From positions 9,274,001 to 9,338,000 of the forward strand of contig JAEMBT020000002.1 of the NCBI GenBank assembly GCA_018873245.2: a stretch of DNA of 64,000 nt. Reading direction: 5' to 3'. The stretch comes from Archegozetes longisetosus. Its lineage: Eukaryota > Arthropoda > Arachnida > Sarcoptiformes > Trhypochthoniidae. The notes beneath the pieces were generated by a model that worked only from the letters and a program-made list of their open reading frames with translations, made no database searches and was not told where the DNA came from. This document shows positions 23,401-38,300 of this stretch, one piece after another. A program made the position numbers and the translations under genes. The number at the start of each line of letters is the position of its first letter. Position 1 is the stretch's first letter.

Positions 23401-26026
23401 TCAAACGCGAAAATAAGTTTAATCACATAATGCGAAAGTGAGAGTATGCAGACCTGCAATGCAGTCAAGTTTCGTAATGGTTTCGATGGAATAGCAGGCA
23501 ATAGATTTCCTCCTAAGTTAATACGTGTCAAATTACCACCGATCCCATCAAATGCCATCACATCAATAGTTTTGATCTTATTTCCAAAAATTGAAAGTCT
23601 TAATAATGATATGAGTCCTCTAAATGAGCCTGCTTTTAGTGTTTCAATGCGATTATAATTAAGATTTAGTGAAATCAAAGACGACAGAGGCTGAAGACCT
23701 TTGCTGGGAACCTAAAATACGTACATTTATTGTGAAAAGGTTTTTGTGCAGTTTTCCAATTGAAGGACTAAACCTCAAGCAATCCATTTTGTGAGAGATC
23801 TAACGACTCTAAAAGGTCAGTAAGTCCTACAAATGCTGAATCATCGATACTGGTTATGTTGCAATGGTGTGCGACGAGGTGTCGAACATCGAGTCCGTCC
23901 AGTAGAAATGATGGAAAAGTTGACATATGGTTTTTTCTCATTTTTAAATACCAAACCGTTTGCCCAGTTTGACCAAAATTTTCAAGAGCTTCTCTCAGTT
24001 GGTCTATTTTCGCCCCTTTTGTCAGAATAATCGATCAGCGTTTTAATGCTCAATAAAATGTATTGTTAACTAAAATCTTAAAAGTGCATAAAAAACAGTG
24101 GCGAAGTCAGCAAGATCGGGAGTGCACAGACACTCCCAACCCAAATTTGTCGCTAGCTTCACGTAAAAACTTGTATATTTTTGAATGCAAAATTTTCTTA
24201 AATTTTTATTATCACTACGAAATAAAGTAAAAATACTGAATAATTCAGATTTAAAACTATAACTAAATAGGTCTTAATCGAAAAATGATATATTTAATCA
24301 AATTGAATATGATCGATTGCTCCCACTTGGCATTTCGAAGTTTGGATAGACCGACTTGAAATTTGTGGCTTCGTCACTGCGATAAAGATAGTGAATATAA
24401 CAAAAATATAACAGAGTAAAGAATTTGAAATCAGATCTGAGTGAAATTATGCCTGAAACGAAAGCCTAAATTTGGTATTCTACGCGATGGAGTAATCAAA
24501 ATATTCATAAATTTTGAATGATGTTCAAACTCTCTTTACATGACGATACATCTTAAGTAAAGTAAAAGAATGAAAATTGATGGCCAGATGAAAATGCAAA
24601 TAAATTTGAAATGGTTTGTGCCTGAACTTTATATTTACTCACTTATTTGGCGTTAGGCATTAAGTATGCATTAGTTTTATCTAGTTTTTCACGTGAATGG
24701 TTGTAGTTGAACCTAACTAATGATTATGCTTGGATCTTTATTTCTCAAAATTGACAAATCATAAATTTTCAGAACAGATAACAATCAAGTTAGTTTATAT
24801 GGAAAATGAGGCAAAAGTTTGAAGATAGAGTAAAACTATCTAATATTTAACAAGATGCGGCAAGATACCTAGCAAAACTAACTGATCAATAAAATTGAAT
24901 GCAATTTACTAATCCTTTATATGAAAAAGGGTAAGTTTACATTAAATTTGCTAAGTTGGGTCATATGTAGTCTGAATCATAAGTGAGAGCAGTCAAGTGC
25001 AGTAATAGATAGCACACACTTAATTTGAAGCAAAATAGTTAGCAATCAATGAGCAAGTCTATAGGCGCTTATTAGATTAAAGTCTTTTCCTTAACGGATT
25101 TTGCATAAATTTAATGATATGAGACTAAAAGACAAAGTTTTGTATTGATTTTTCAGTGCTGTGTAAGTTTAATCTGATATAGCGAGTCTAAACTTGCAAA
25201 AATTTGCATTAATTCATGTTTTAAATTACATCTGTTTCGTAATAAAAGCAACAATCAAATAATTCTACACTCAATTTACTCATGCAGATCTGTTTTATTC
25301 ATAATTAAATTAAGTTTCCAGAAATTTAACTGTTCGAAAATTGCTACTTATTTCCATAGTTTTTATTTTTGAATTATTTGTGACAATTGCTGATAAATGG
25401 AGACAAATCAATTGTCATTCTGGATGATACGCAATGTTATAAATTGAATATATTTTTCCTTATAATTTAAATAACTCAAGAACTTTAGTCAGAATCTAAA
25501 TTGAAAATTAGCCTTACTTTGTGCTATACCAAATTTATCTATTGATATGTGATGGCAAACTTCGAAACTAAGAAAATTCATAGAATAGGCTTCGTTTTAG
25601 AAGTAATAAACTGAAAGCCAACTAGGTTGAAAAAAGATTAGCTCCAGATGAAAATAGTAATAAATTGAAAAATCAGAATCAACTTATATCGTACGACTAC
25701 TTGAAGCTTTGTCAGTAGCAATAAGTACTGAACAAATGATACAGAATCTCAAAGTAAATTAGCGTAATTTGAATGTAAAAGCAAGAAATTAATTATAACT
25801 AAGCTATAGGATAAGTATGGGAGAGAGAGAGAGAGAGAGAGATTTTACCTTCACAAGAGACGTCTAATCCTTTGGTTATTTCTTGACAGGAACATGGCTT
25901 AATTAGTGGCCTCGCCGGACATCCATAGCGTAAGGCAGTGGAATATGATATGACAAGTAGTAGTAATGAGAAAATAAAGCACATCAATCTATTCGCTAAA
26001 CGAAGCAAAACGAAAACCGAACGCAT
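20409..26026 (-). CDS. secreted or GPI-anchored leucine-rich-repeat protein
   Basis: Seven exons: 25849-26026, 23774-24015, 23454-23711, 23144-23360, 22902-23082, 21987-22126 and 20409-20662. All phases match, giving 489 residues. Exon 1 encodes a signal peptide (MCFIFSLLLLVISYSTA) and a cysteine-rich LRR N-cap (CPARPLIKPCSCQEI...VSC). Exons 2-6 carry about ten LRRs of the L..L.L..N.I..I type, for example SLISLNLNYNRIETL and KLRQLDLRGNNITVI. The LRR C-cap starts NPFVCDCGIAWFREWV and closes with CNSPPLLRK...YLSC. The chain then ends in a 28-residue hydrophobic tail with only a final Met-Arg behind it, which fits a GPI signal or a simple tail anchor. Several introns cut LRRs at similar positions, the usual sign of exon-wise repeat duplication. 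Arthropod relatives include connectin-like proteins and those annotated as luciferin monooxygenase non-catalytic subunit. The ligand is unknown. Confidence 0.9.
20663..21986 (-). other. large last intron of the LRR gene
   Basis: The 1.3-kb intron holds AT-rich sequence only. Near 21,790-21,900 is a short run of near repeats of TATATGACTGAATAGC / TGTATATATGATTGAATAGC (about four degenerate copies). No exon or RNA gene seen. Confidence 0.6.
22127..22901 (-). other. intron of the LRR gene
   Basis: 775-bp intron without a recognisable feature. A short run around 22,695-22,745 repeats the word TTTTATAGCATAG / CTTTATAGCGCGG. Confidence 0.5.
24016..25848 (-). other. large first intron of the LRR gene
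   Basis: 1.8-kb intron separating the signal-peptide exon from the repeats. A GA dinucleotide run (about 25,819-25,842) lies directly beside the exon 1 donor. It could be variable in length. Nothing else recognised. Confidence 0.6.
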
Positions 26027-29000
26027 CTTATGTGCTCTTCATATGATCTTCATTTGATATTCATTTGCTGCTCATCTCCTGCTAATCATGTCTAAAGAGA
26101 AAGAAACATATTTTTTATCCTTATCTACATTGCTAGAAATGTTAAGAGCATCCTTATAGTAGAACAACTCATTCAATCTTATAAGGGTTTATCGCATCTT
26201 TTACTCAACAAAAATCTATACGAAATCAACTTATGGTTCATATTTCTACACAATTTCAGTTGTATTTTATATTAAAACAGACAATCGATTTGAGAATAAC
26301 TAAAATAAAGAGATTCTTGAAAAAAATTCAATTTTCAATTAAATAAGCGTTCGAATAACAGAGAAGGAGAAAGTGTAATAAGGCTATTTTTGGCTTAGCT
26401 ACATGCAACTTGTTCAGATTCCTTTAACGTTTTACAGTTAGTTAAATTATTCAATGTGGCAATGCTTTTCAATTCTGTTTAATCTAAGACTGCAAATTAC
26501 CATCTGCTTTAAAGCATGGTGAGTATAATAAAACTACCTTAATACCACTGACTATTATTGCACAAAAGCCTTCCAAAGAATGTGATCATTCACTAGAACT
26601 GAATACCAAACTACGAATAGCTAGATGTTATCCTAGAAGACTCTAAATTTCAATTATTTAATTAAATTGTTTAAAAAAACAGCTTCAGTCGCACCAATAG
26701 TATAGACACAAAAGTAACGAACAAACAATGGTTGAGTTGGTTAGATTTTATAAATTAGCCATGTTGATTATTCAAATTTACAGATTACTACGTACTAACT
26801 TCATATTAAGATTGACTCACTGTTACAAATGGCTATTCAATTAATTTAGTAAACATTTAGTTTAATAATATGATAAACAAAATCAGTGCAAACTCACTTA
26901 AGTAATAACCGAATTCTATTAAATCAAACAAATACAATCACGATAGATATATGAGAAAAACAAGTTAGAAAACAAACGTGATTAGCATTGAGAATGTGTT
27001 AAAGAATTTCTGTATCACAAAATAAGTTCCTGGAATTAACAAGCAATCGATTACAATCATATCACACAACGATTTACCACTCAGAGGACTCCAAACAGCA
27101 AAACAGTCACAATCTCAGAGTTCCTCATTAATAGACGAAGGAATCAATTAAATCCTATAATTAAAACAACAGTTTCATATCTCACTCTGTTTATCACCTA
27201 CAGTAACTTATTCTTATTTTGCAACAGTCGACACATTTAGTGATGGTTGTTGTGTGGATACATTAATCTCGTAGTCTATGTAAATTGGTCCACCTATGGT
27301 CCACCTATCACTCAAATGCAACTAACAGCTTGTGCTAAAGACTCCAGCAAAGGCCTGAGTCAGTTTTAAATTTGAAATTACACCATTTTCAGTCAGTTCA
27401 AGGTCTTCCTCTAGTGTTTGGTGTTAGTTGACAAACTAGTGTTCCCTTTTTCTGTGACAACCAAAACTAAATTCTATTAAGAATTTAGTTTCTCCAATCA
27501 GATCTTTTCTATAACTCAGTTCACTCTAAACAGTAATTGAATCTGAGGTTTAAAAACTATAGAAATTATTAAATTAAGGTTGAAGGATAGCTAGTTATGA
27601 TTTTAAATTTGTGAGAGGTTAATTCGATGCTATTCTTGCTGATTATTCTATTCTTCCAGAATTGTTATTCGATTCAGCAATTGCAGCAAAATGACAGCAA
27701 AAATAGCTAAACCTTTCATTTTTTTCAACCAAACTCTTTTTAGAGATTCATCAAAAATCTCACTGATTCTCTCAAATTTAGACCCTAAATCAAGTTTGTC
27801 TTTCTATCTGATTACTTTTTATTAAATTTTTGCTATATTTGAAGTCAAGTCAAGTCAAGTCAGGAGTAAAAACATTTTGTAATCTGGAATGTGAAAGTTT
27901 GTGACAAACAGTCATTTGCACTAAGCATTAGTTGATATATTGATCTGTCGGTCATAACCTACAAAACAGTGGTTATAATAATTTGTCAACATTTGGGCAT
28001 AATTTGATGATTTTAAAAGCATTTTAGCAAATGTTGGTTTAAATAAAGATGTTAAGTGAGACTGTTCATGCTGACAAAAGAGAGTTGTGATGTTAAAAAT
28101 TTAGATCGAAATAATTACTAATAGCCTTAAAATAATTACCTTTAGCCTTAATTTCGCAACTGATAGTGCATGTGTTTATTGCGTGCAACATTCACATTGG
28201 ACCCAAAAATAGGCTTCAACCACAATGTAATCAATGTGATGATGCGATTTTTATTGCGCGTAAGTAATGTTTTTGGATTTAGCATTTATGACATAATTCG
28301 TACATTAATACTATAATCTATAAGGCGTGTGAATTCATGCAAACTATTGTGCTTTACAGCCTTGTGTAGGCATATCTTTAAGATTATTGCTCATACAGAA
28401 TCAGTTTTCCCCAGAATCAACACTTGTTCTTAGTTTGAGAAAATAAAGATAAAAATAAATAAAACAGAATAAAATAAAGATCAGACTAAAGCTTCTATTC
28501 CAACCTCAAACATAGAGTATGTATTACTTGAAGTTTACAAAGAATCAAATCAATATAACTGAATCATTTTCAAGTGATAGCTGGTTATATTATGAAATTG
28601 CCCAAAAGTTAAACATGGGTTTGCCATAAATTGACCGAAAGTTATGATATAATGGTTTTTTATTATATTCTCTCGTAGAATCTCTTAGGAATAATTGATC
28701 GTTGCTCCGATAGACCTAATATTACTTCTAGGTTTTCATATAAGAATAGAACTAAATTAAGTGAAAATTGGGTAAAAGTAGAAATTTTTAGTTAGATGAG
28801 GAAAGAGCGAATCTAGTCCTAGAATCTAGTACTATATTGTTGTTCAGACCTACATTTGTGTTGACTAATAACTAAGAAATGATTGGATTGCTGCAACAAA
28901 ATTGTTAATGCTTGAGTATCGTTGTTGCTCAGCAAATCAGGTTTAAATAGTATTTAGAAAATTTAGTTCACATTAAACAATCAATAGAAGCTCATCACTA

Positions 29001-31680
29001 CGAACACAATTCAAGCATTCAGAAAGAAGGAATTGTAAACACTTATAGTATCAATCGATTTGCATACGTGGCTCAACGGAGACTATACACTTCACTAACT
29101 TCATAGACTTGCTTCCATTCATATGTCATACAATTGACATGAGCCAAATGCCTATCAAACCCTCAAATCTAATCAATAAATTGCAAGTTTTGCATTTGAT
29201 AGCGTATGCTTGAAGATGTTATCGGAATTGGTCTATCAATTATTAATAGTGTGAAATCGTAATGAGAAAAGGCCTATAAATGAAAAACTGAAACTTAGTC
29301 TTTTCTGATTATATTGGATCGAATGCTGATTGTTTAGAAGTAGGAAGTGATAAACGTTCAGCTGAATACCATTGGTATTGTTGCAAAACAATGAATCAAT
29401 ACACTGGATGATCTAATAAGCACGGATTGGCAAATGCTATTATTCTGATGAATTATCATTAGCTAGTGTGTGAACCAGAGTGAAACTTAAGCGCTATTCA
29501 CTTTAGTCGAGTCTAAGGCTTATGAGCTAAAGGCTAAGTTAAATAAGTGAATTTTTTCTAAGATAAATCATGCGAAAACTATTTTTTGCCACGCACTATC
29601 AAACAAATTCCAGTGTTTAAACTGTACAAAATATACATTTGCGAAACAACTTTTCTTCAATGCTTTTTACTAATTGAAAAAACAAATTCATAAATAAGTT
29701 AATTTGTGCAACAAAATTTAGTAACTTTTAATATAATTTAAGCAAATTTATACTGTTTTCTAAGAAAAAAATCTTAGATAAAAGCTAATGCCATAAGCAA
29801 TTATTCGAAATTTAGATTATGTTGTAATGAGACTACACTGAGTTCGAATACAATAGAAGAGTGAATGTGAAAAGAAAGATCAAAGATAGATCTAATTTGC
29901 GTCGAGGAGGAGTCGGATAAAGACAATATTCTCAAAGTCATGAATATGAATGAAGCATCTTTGATCATTTGTGATTGAAGGCGGCTTTTCACCTTAATTA
30001 TCTAACTTCTTACTTATCTAACTCCTTAATTATTTTACTTCTAAATTGAGGAATACTCCAATTGAAATATTTGCATAATTGAGCAGCACAACTAACAACT
30101 AGCTTATAGTTAAGTTTGAATTTTTTCATTTTCAACTCATCAATACACTTAAACTTATTATTCAAATTACATTTGATTTGTTTGCTTTCTGTTTCATCTA
30201 CTTTCCTGCTTATTATTCTAATTTTTTTCAGTTTGCAGTTTGAGTCACTTTTTCGTTGATGTGTTCATATTTGTGATGAAATGTGATTCGTTGCTCTGTA
30301 TTCACTTAGTAGTTGTTTTGATTGGATTAATTTGAATGATTGATAGGCGTCATTATTTTGTGACTTTGGCGTCAGATACAAATCGATATGATGCTATAAA
30401 TTTATTATGCAGTATTATTGCATTTTTCTATAGAATATAATCATTCTATGCTAGACAAAGTTCTTTTATACCTTACATTCAATATAGTTTACAATTTATT
30501 GTAATTCAATCAAAATTTCAAATTAAAATTTCAAAAAAGCTCAAGTTTCACAAAACAATTTGTTTGGATCTTTGAATGGAGATCAAAAGATTATAATCAA
30601 TATATTCATACTAACTGGAGTGCGATATTGATTACAGTAGCCCTTTTGAATAGGGAATAATATATTGAATTGCATTTTAAAATTAATTTTCAATTAAGAT
30701 ACATAAACATTAATTAGAGACTTAATTTACGCTTGAATGCCAAGTATTGATTCAACTATTACTAACTAAGAATAATTTAACAATTTTATAAAAATTAAGA
30801 TGAAAATCAATATTCTTGAAAGAATCTCAATTTTCAAAGTATATAAAAGGTAGTTATACTATTTGCTCATTTAAGTCTGCAATACTTAATGAGTCTGTAC
30901 TGAAATCACTCATAAAGTTTTTTTTCCAAAGCCAAACTTAATTAAGTTGGAAAAGTTAGAAAATTTCTTTAACAAATAATTGGATGAAAATACAAAGTTT
31001 AGTTACTACTAAGAATGAAAGACTAATAGTTATTGAGCTACAAATAAATTGGATAGAAGTGAAGATAGAGTTTAAAGTTGAGTATAAATAATTGATAAGT
31101 TGGTATTTGGCTGGTGTTAGAATATTAAGACTGTTGTGGAAAACGGTAGCGTTGATACAGTGCACAATTGAAAGCATTACTATATACGAGCATATGTGCT
31201 ACCAAACATTTTACTTTATTCTTCAATCACAAGCAATTTGTCTACTTTTCATTTTAAATAAAGTCAAATATTTGATTGTTATATAAATCTAATAAAACTT
31301 ACCACTAGTTAAGTGAGTCAGAAAAAGAGAGGAATCTATGCTGGTTTGAAAATAGTGGCATATGTTTAAACACAAATAAACGGTAATACATAATTCAGTA
31401 GCGATATTAAATGATTTTTAGAGCCAAATACTATCGAGAAGCACATCAAAGGAATTTAGTTATAGACACATTGACTCCTGTTCTTGCCTCTCAAGCTTTG
31501 TATAGAATGTGTGCTCCTATTTTAGTTTATCATTCAAATACAGGAAAACCTTTAGAAATACGACTATCGATTTCTTCCTTATGATAACTCTACCGCTATT
31601 TCCCCCGATAATGCCTTGCGCAATACGTCCACCTAACAGAACATGCTCTGCGAATACATACTTCTTCTCCTTTCTCTTTT
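26027..31680. other. intergenic desert
   Basis: About 5.6 kb of AT-rich sequence upstream of the LRR gene. It may hold untranslated exons or enhancers. Visible items are four copies of AAGTC at about 27,841-27,861 and a small duplication of GGTCCACCTAT at about 27,288-27,309. No coding exon or RNA gene could be supported. Confidence 0.4.
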
Positions 31681-32427
<747 letters not shown>

Positions 32428-33589
32428 TCAATTCCTGTTCAGTTCTTCGATCAGGTCGTAAAAGCTCATAACAAACCATTTCGACTCTTTTTTAACTTTT
32501 TCTCTGATTTGATTTCCACCAAAACCAATAAATGCATCCTAATTAGCAAATTAAGTGACTAATCAATAAAGTGTTCTAATATAACTTAGTGTTATTTTGT
32601 GTCATACCGCTGGAGGACATGCTTCCAAATCAGTGACTCCATCACCGATCATAACAACCCGTCTGTAGCCGTATCTATGCTTCAAATAGGCCACAACTTG
32701 AGCCTTGCCGTCTTGTTGTGATGTGGGCTCGCTTTCATCAAATCCAGCGTAACTTCCTTTAGGAGTTTTAATTAAAGTTTAGCCCAAATCTCACACTATT
32801 TCTAAGCTTACCGTCAAAATAAAATTTGATGCGATTCGCGAATATATTCTTAACAGGTACATGAAGTTCTTTAGCTACAGGTTCTATAACTGTGTAAAAT
32901 CCACCAGAAACTAAATAGACGTCAATATCACGACTGTGCAAAAGAGATACTAATTCTCTGAAAAGAATTAAATCGAATGAAAGGATGCATGAAATTGAGT
33001 TGTGATACTACAAATCGATATCTATTTGATTGAAATACATTAAAGACTGGGTGTTAGCAATAAAGTATAGATGTTTGAAAGTGTCAAGTTATAGAGTGGT
33101 GCAAATCGATAACTATAATAAAGGGTATGATGGACATAATAGCATACTTTTGTTGACAAACCCAAGCCTCAGATCAATATCAAAATAAAGTGGCACTCAC
33201 TTAATGCCTGGCGTTAATCGCGGCGGATGTGTCTTAAGGTATTCTTTAAGCATTTGAACACTTGGTTGGATTAAATCCAGTCTTTGAGCTAAAGCGTCTC
33301 TAAAATTGCAACCGCCTCTCATCGCTCTTCTTGTCCTTCAATCCAAACATAAAAATCGATTCAATTAAATGACTATTTTTGGTGAAAGCTCTTGAATAAA
33401 GATTTAAAGAGCAATAAAATAAAACTATTGCAAGCCTTACATTTCCATAACTTCTTTCTCTTTTCCGGCAAACTTTGCGATTTCATCGATCGCTTCGTCG
33501 CGACAAACAGTTGAGTCGACATCAAAACACACGGCATCTGATCCTCTAAACAGAGCTCGAATTAAACCATCGTTTGCTTGTATTGACAT
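32428..33589 (-). CDS. PSPH: phosphoserine phosphatase
   Basis: Catalyses the last step of serine synthesis, removing phosphate from O-phosphoserine; a HAD-family cytosolic enzyme needing magnesium. Exons: 33441-33589, 33201-33335, 32812-32957, 32608-32756 and 32428-32538, with matching phases; 229 residues against 225 in human. The nucleophile motif CFDVDSTV places the two catalytic aspartates at residues 23 and 25. The cap region (MTRRAMRGG...LIQPS) follows. Motif II is VYLVSGGF, the substrate lysine lies in QQDGKAQVV, and motif III is MIGDGVTDLEACPPADAFIGFGG. All active-site residues are present. I chose the ATG giving MSIQANDG. The frame stays open for about 30 further codons upstream without an ATG, so an upstream exon adding a basic, possibly mitochondrial N-terminus cannot be excluded. 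Confidence 0.96.
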
Positions 33590-35285
33590 TCTCCTCAATG
33601 GTGTTTTATTTAATTTAATTGTTGCAATTAATTTAAGCTTTAATTGAGACTGGACTCGAATGAACAAATGGTTGAATATGCTAAAAGTGAATAAGCGATC
33701 AGTTAATCATTTATTCATATATTTTCAGTTATTATCATTTCTCAGGTAATACTTTGCAATACTTTGCAGGCATTTTCTCATTTGTTAGCATATTTGAAGG
33801 TTACGTCAAACCCTATCATTAATTTTATATGAATGTTAAATTAATTCAATACATTTTTAGCGCTAACTTCGATTTAACTGTTATTTCAATTTTCAAATTC
33901 AGTACCAAATGAAAGCAACCAATTGAATAATAGTTTTAGTGAAATCATAATAAAGTAATTAAGGTATTAATGGGGCAATTCAAGTGTTAATATAAGTAGT
34001 TCAGCTGACAATAAAGTGATTTACTGTCATATGATAACTGTTTTATTAAATTTGTGCCAAAACTAGTCACTCTGAAGGACAGAGACATTAACGAATTTAC
34101 ATAAAATATATTACTAATCATCATACAAGGCTTGACTCATCCATTAACTGTCTCATTAGTTTTACTATTTAGTATTGAGCAAAACAGCTGATTTCATGCA
34201 TGACCAACACTTACAGATATTTTTATTTATTTCTAATTTATTTCTAATTTATTTCTAATTTATTTCTATTATTTATTTCTATTATCTATTCCTACTTTTA
34301 TACCTTTTTGTCAATAGTAACATGAACGGCAATCAATTAATTAAACTGACATATTGTTGACTTTATAAACATGAAATTATTTTGAAATAATTAAACAGAA
34401 GCGTTGATGTGGGAAACGTTAAGTGTTAAATTAGAGTCTATTTTTGTTGGTAAATGACGTATTTGCGCTCAAGTTTAGCTAAACTGCTTGTCAGAGATAC
34501 TCACATATTGAGTGCAATGCCTTTTAGTACATAAACTAAATAATAATGACAAAAACGAGATTTAAAGAACCAAATATTTTTATTTATATTATGTAATACT
34601 TTGAGGAAGTTTACAATATTTCAGATTAGAGTCTCATTAACCTAATAGTTCGTAAAGTGACAAATATATAGGTATTTGCAATAATTAGTAGGAGTTATCA
34701 AAATAATTTTGGTTCTAATTTCCGAAAAACTTATGCAAACGTTTAGTCTTATCTAAAACCTATGCCTTAAAAACAGATAACCATTTGATTAAATCCTAAA
34801 TCATTGAATTCGAGGTTACTGCTCAGTAAATGCATCCAGTCATCAAAATATCTCAATCAAATCCTAGTACCTTTTAGTGCTTCAAATGATTTCATAACTT
34901 TTTCTTATTCACTAAATTGGCGATTCATTTAGTTTTCACTAAAGTCGATAATATTTGACAAATAAATTACACGATTATAATAATTATGGCCTAATTGTTA
35001 ATAGATAAAGATAAAAAATCAATAATTGTGTTAGAAATGAAGTTTTTCAAACTCTTTATAGATAACATTGATCCAAAAGTTACAATCAGGTCTAAAAGTA
35101 TTTATAGCGCCAAAACTTTTTATATTAATTAACTTTTCACAAAATATAAACTAATTAATAATTGATTAATACGTACCTAATTTTAAGTGATTTAAATCAA
35201 TGTTTGATTGACAGATAAGCAAGTTAAAAATTTAAAATGAAGTACTGATTTGAAAGTGGAACAAATAATATGTTAAATGGGAAGT

Positions 35286-35370
35286 GAACACAGTTAGAGA
35301 TATATGAAACTATATGACTGGTGATTGAACACAGTTAGAGATATATATACGAGACTATATGACTGGTAGT
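35286..35370. repeat. two-copy tandem repeat, unit about 40-45 bp
   Basis: Both units start GAACACAGTTAGAGATATAT and continue to ACTATATGACTGGT. The second carries a five-base addition (ATACG). A recent local duplication. Confidence 0.9.
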
Positions 35371-38300
35371 TGATGGTTAAATCAGTTATAAGGTTGCTCG
35401 TAATGATAATTTCATAGTGAAAGATCAGCTCAACTGAGAAACTCAATTTGATAGCAATGATTATCTCTATTTTTTATGTTTAACCTTAGCAACAGTCCAA
35501 TCACAAACCAAAGGAACGTATTAATTGACGCAAATCACATCTCCACCATTCGGTTAGTTCTTTATCATTGCCTGACTTTATATCTCAGCCAATAAAAACC
35601 TATTTTTTATAATTGATTTCTATTACCATAGTGCGAGTGTATATCTTGTAAATGTACTTTTATGATTATAATAAATTGAGCGTCAACTTGGCTCTAAATT
35701 TATTATAATTGCAACAGAAACTGTTTAATCATATTTTCTCCGGCTATGATAATCTGTTAAGTCAAGTTGATAGCTTTACAAAGCTTTACTCTGAGAAATT
35801 TCCATTCCGTTTCGTAACCATTAATCCTATAACTATAAATTACCACTACTTTCTCCAAACTATTTTATTATTTTATATTTTAATTTCAGCTTGCAATATA
35901 TTCAAAACATACTGTTCTAACTCTTGACTCAGTTTTCAAATCTACATAAACTTCTGAAACAGATGCTAGGAGTGGCAACAACTGGTCTCTCGATAGTTTT
36001 GCTTACAAGTTGACAAACTTTCCTCAATTATGCAAACTGAAGCATTCTTTTCTGAAGTTGATTGCTCAATATGCTATGAAGTATAAATTATTTATGCGAA
36101 TAAGTTATAATGCAAAGATTATGAATTTGTGCTCAATTGAATCTAGCAAAAAAGAAAGTTTAGCACTGGCATCGATTGTAATAATGCCTAACTACTTTAG
36201 GATATTTTCTTGTTTTATCATATTGAACTAACTGAGAATATGATTCATATCACTATGGGGTTAATTACACGTGGAAAACCAAGGTGTTTACAAGTTAATG
36301 CAAGTTACATAATATATCTATCATGAGGTTTAATACGCATCAAACAAATATCACATCATTTGTTAGAATTGTATCATTTAGTCCCAGAAGATTACACAAA
36401 CAGGAATTTCCAATAATTTATCTAATCAAGCAATTTGTGGAAGGACTTTCGAATATTTTCCTAACTTTTCAAAAACAGAGTTAATGAATCAAAAATCAAT
36501 TGTATTTGTTTGCTCAACAAGTTACGCAATACTATGCGTGTCATTAAATTACAAATCATCTCAAATGCAAACAAATAAGCATTGAGGAATAAATTATTGC
36601 AAATATTCCAGGCTCTTTCTATCATTTTACGCTTCAGTTCGTTTAGAGTCTGTTCTTGGGTTTCGATTGGTAACTTTCAGTTTTAAAATTGAATTTAATA
36701 TTAAACTAATTAAAGTTCAATTGAAATTTAATTGAAAGCTAATTGAAATGTTAAACATATGATCCTCTATGAAATAGATTTTGTTTAAAAGAAACATAAA
36801 TCAGAATGTCTTATCATAAACTTTGGTGATTATAAATAAGATAGCATAAGCTTGCGTTTCCATCTAATTGAAACCCCACATTGATTTAGCTTTAAATAAA
36901 CATAAGATGAATCAAAAACAATATTCCAACTGATTGATATGAAAATATGAATGCAAAATTGCTTCATTTGATTAGAAAGTGAAACCTAACTAATCAAGAA
37001 TTTATAGGTGTGTTTGGATCAGTTATTTTTGTTAATTATCAATGTTATAAAGCTTAGAACATTGCAGAGCAAACCTGAAACGTGAGAATAAAAATTGCAA
37101 CTTCGATAAGTATTCAATATTTGACTTCAATACGAAATGAGTGTCTTGATAGTAACTAGTCCTTCGTTGAAACTAGTTTTTATAGTTTCTATCCCAGAAA
37201 TCGAAAAAAAACTTATAACAGATAGTTGTAAGAGGCAATTTATAGTCAGTTGAGAAATTATTAAGGCATTATGGAATGTTAACGTCAATTTGGAAAGTAA
37301 TGTGAGACTCCGTTTTAGATCCTTATACTTTGAAGGTCGAACCTCCTCGTACTTTCAAGTACTCATACACTCATTCTAATTTCTTAAATATACCTCTACA
37401 GAAAACGCCGCTTTTAATCAAATTTCATTTTTGTCATTGAATTAGTTTTCTTTTTGAAAATATCCGATTTTAAGTTTACATTGATCGAAGGAGCCTTAAA
37501 TTGGTTTTAGAAACTATAAGACCTAAGTCTTGGGAAATTCCATTAATCTCAAACACCAGACATTAGAGATATGAAAACTCTGATAAGAGTAGCTTATTCA
37601 TTTTATTTTGATGCGTTTACTTAAACAACTAATTCATTAATCAAAATATTCGGTTGTCTTGGGGCTTGAAAATTGGTCAGATACATCATTATTTTCAATT
37701 AGATTTATTATGAACATTACATAGTTCGCAAATTTATTATAATTCCAGAAAATTTAGCAATACTTTGGAAAGTTCCACTTCTGACTCTCATCTCTAGATA
37801 ATTATATCATGCAGTAAACTAATGTTCAGGTTAATAAATGGTTACGAGTGGAGTTGCAATAAAACCCCTTTCGATTAGTTATCAAACAAACACTGTAAAT
37901 ACGTCATGTGTTTAGGCTTTAGTTAGCTACTATTCCTTACATTGTTGGAGAACTTAGGTTGCAAAGGCTATAAATTAACTTACTTCTGGCTAGTTATAGG
38001 TGAATATGAGTAGAAACTGCAGCGATACAAGGGATAGCACTCACTGGTTCACTCAAATGCTATTTTGAATTATTAAGCTAATTTTTCTTCTCTATTTCAT
38101 TCAGGACGTAAGCTTTCAGGTAAACAAACATTAGATATGACACAAGTTCCTGAAAGATAAACACGCTAATTAATGGTGTTCAATCATAATTATGAGAAAT
38201 CACTAAAGTTGTCTAACAATCTTTGAAGAGCCGCGAGTTCCTGATTGAAAAGCAAACACAAACTTGAGTCAAACTTAAGTTGAGTCAGATTTAAGTTGAA

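Noticed and set aside
35709-36231. Two neighbouring plus-strand frames that might be exons of a receptor-like gene
   Set aside because: No motif, no consistent donor/acceptor pair, and AT-driven amino-acid content.
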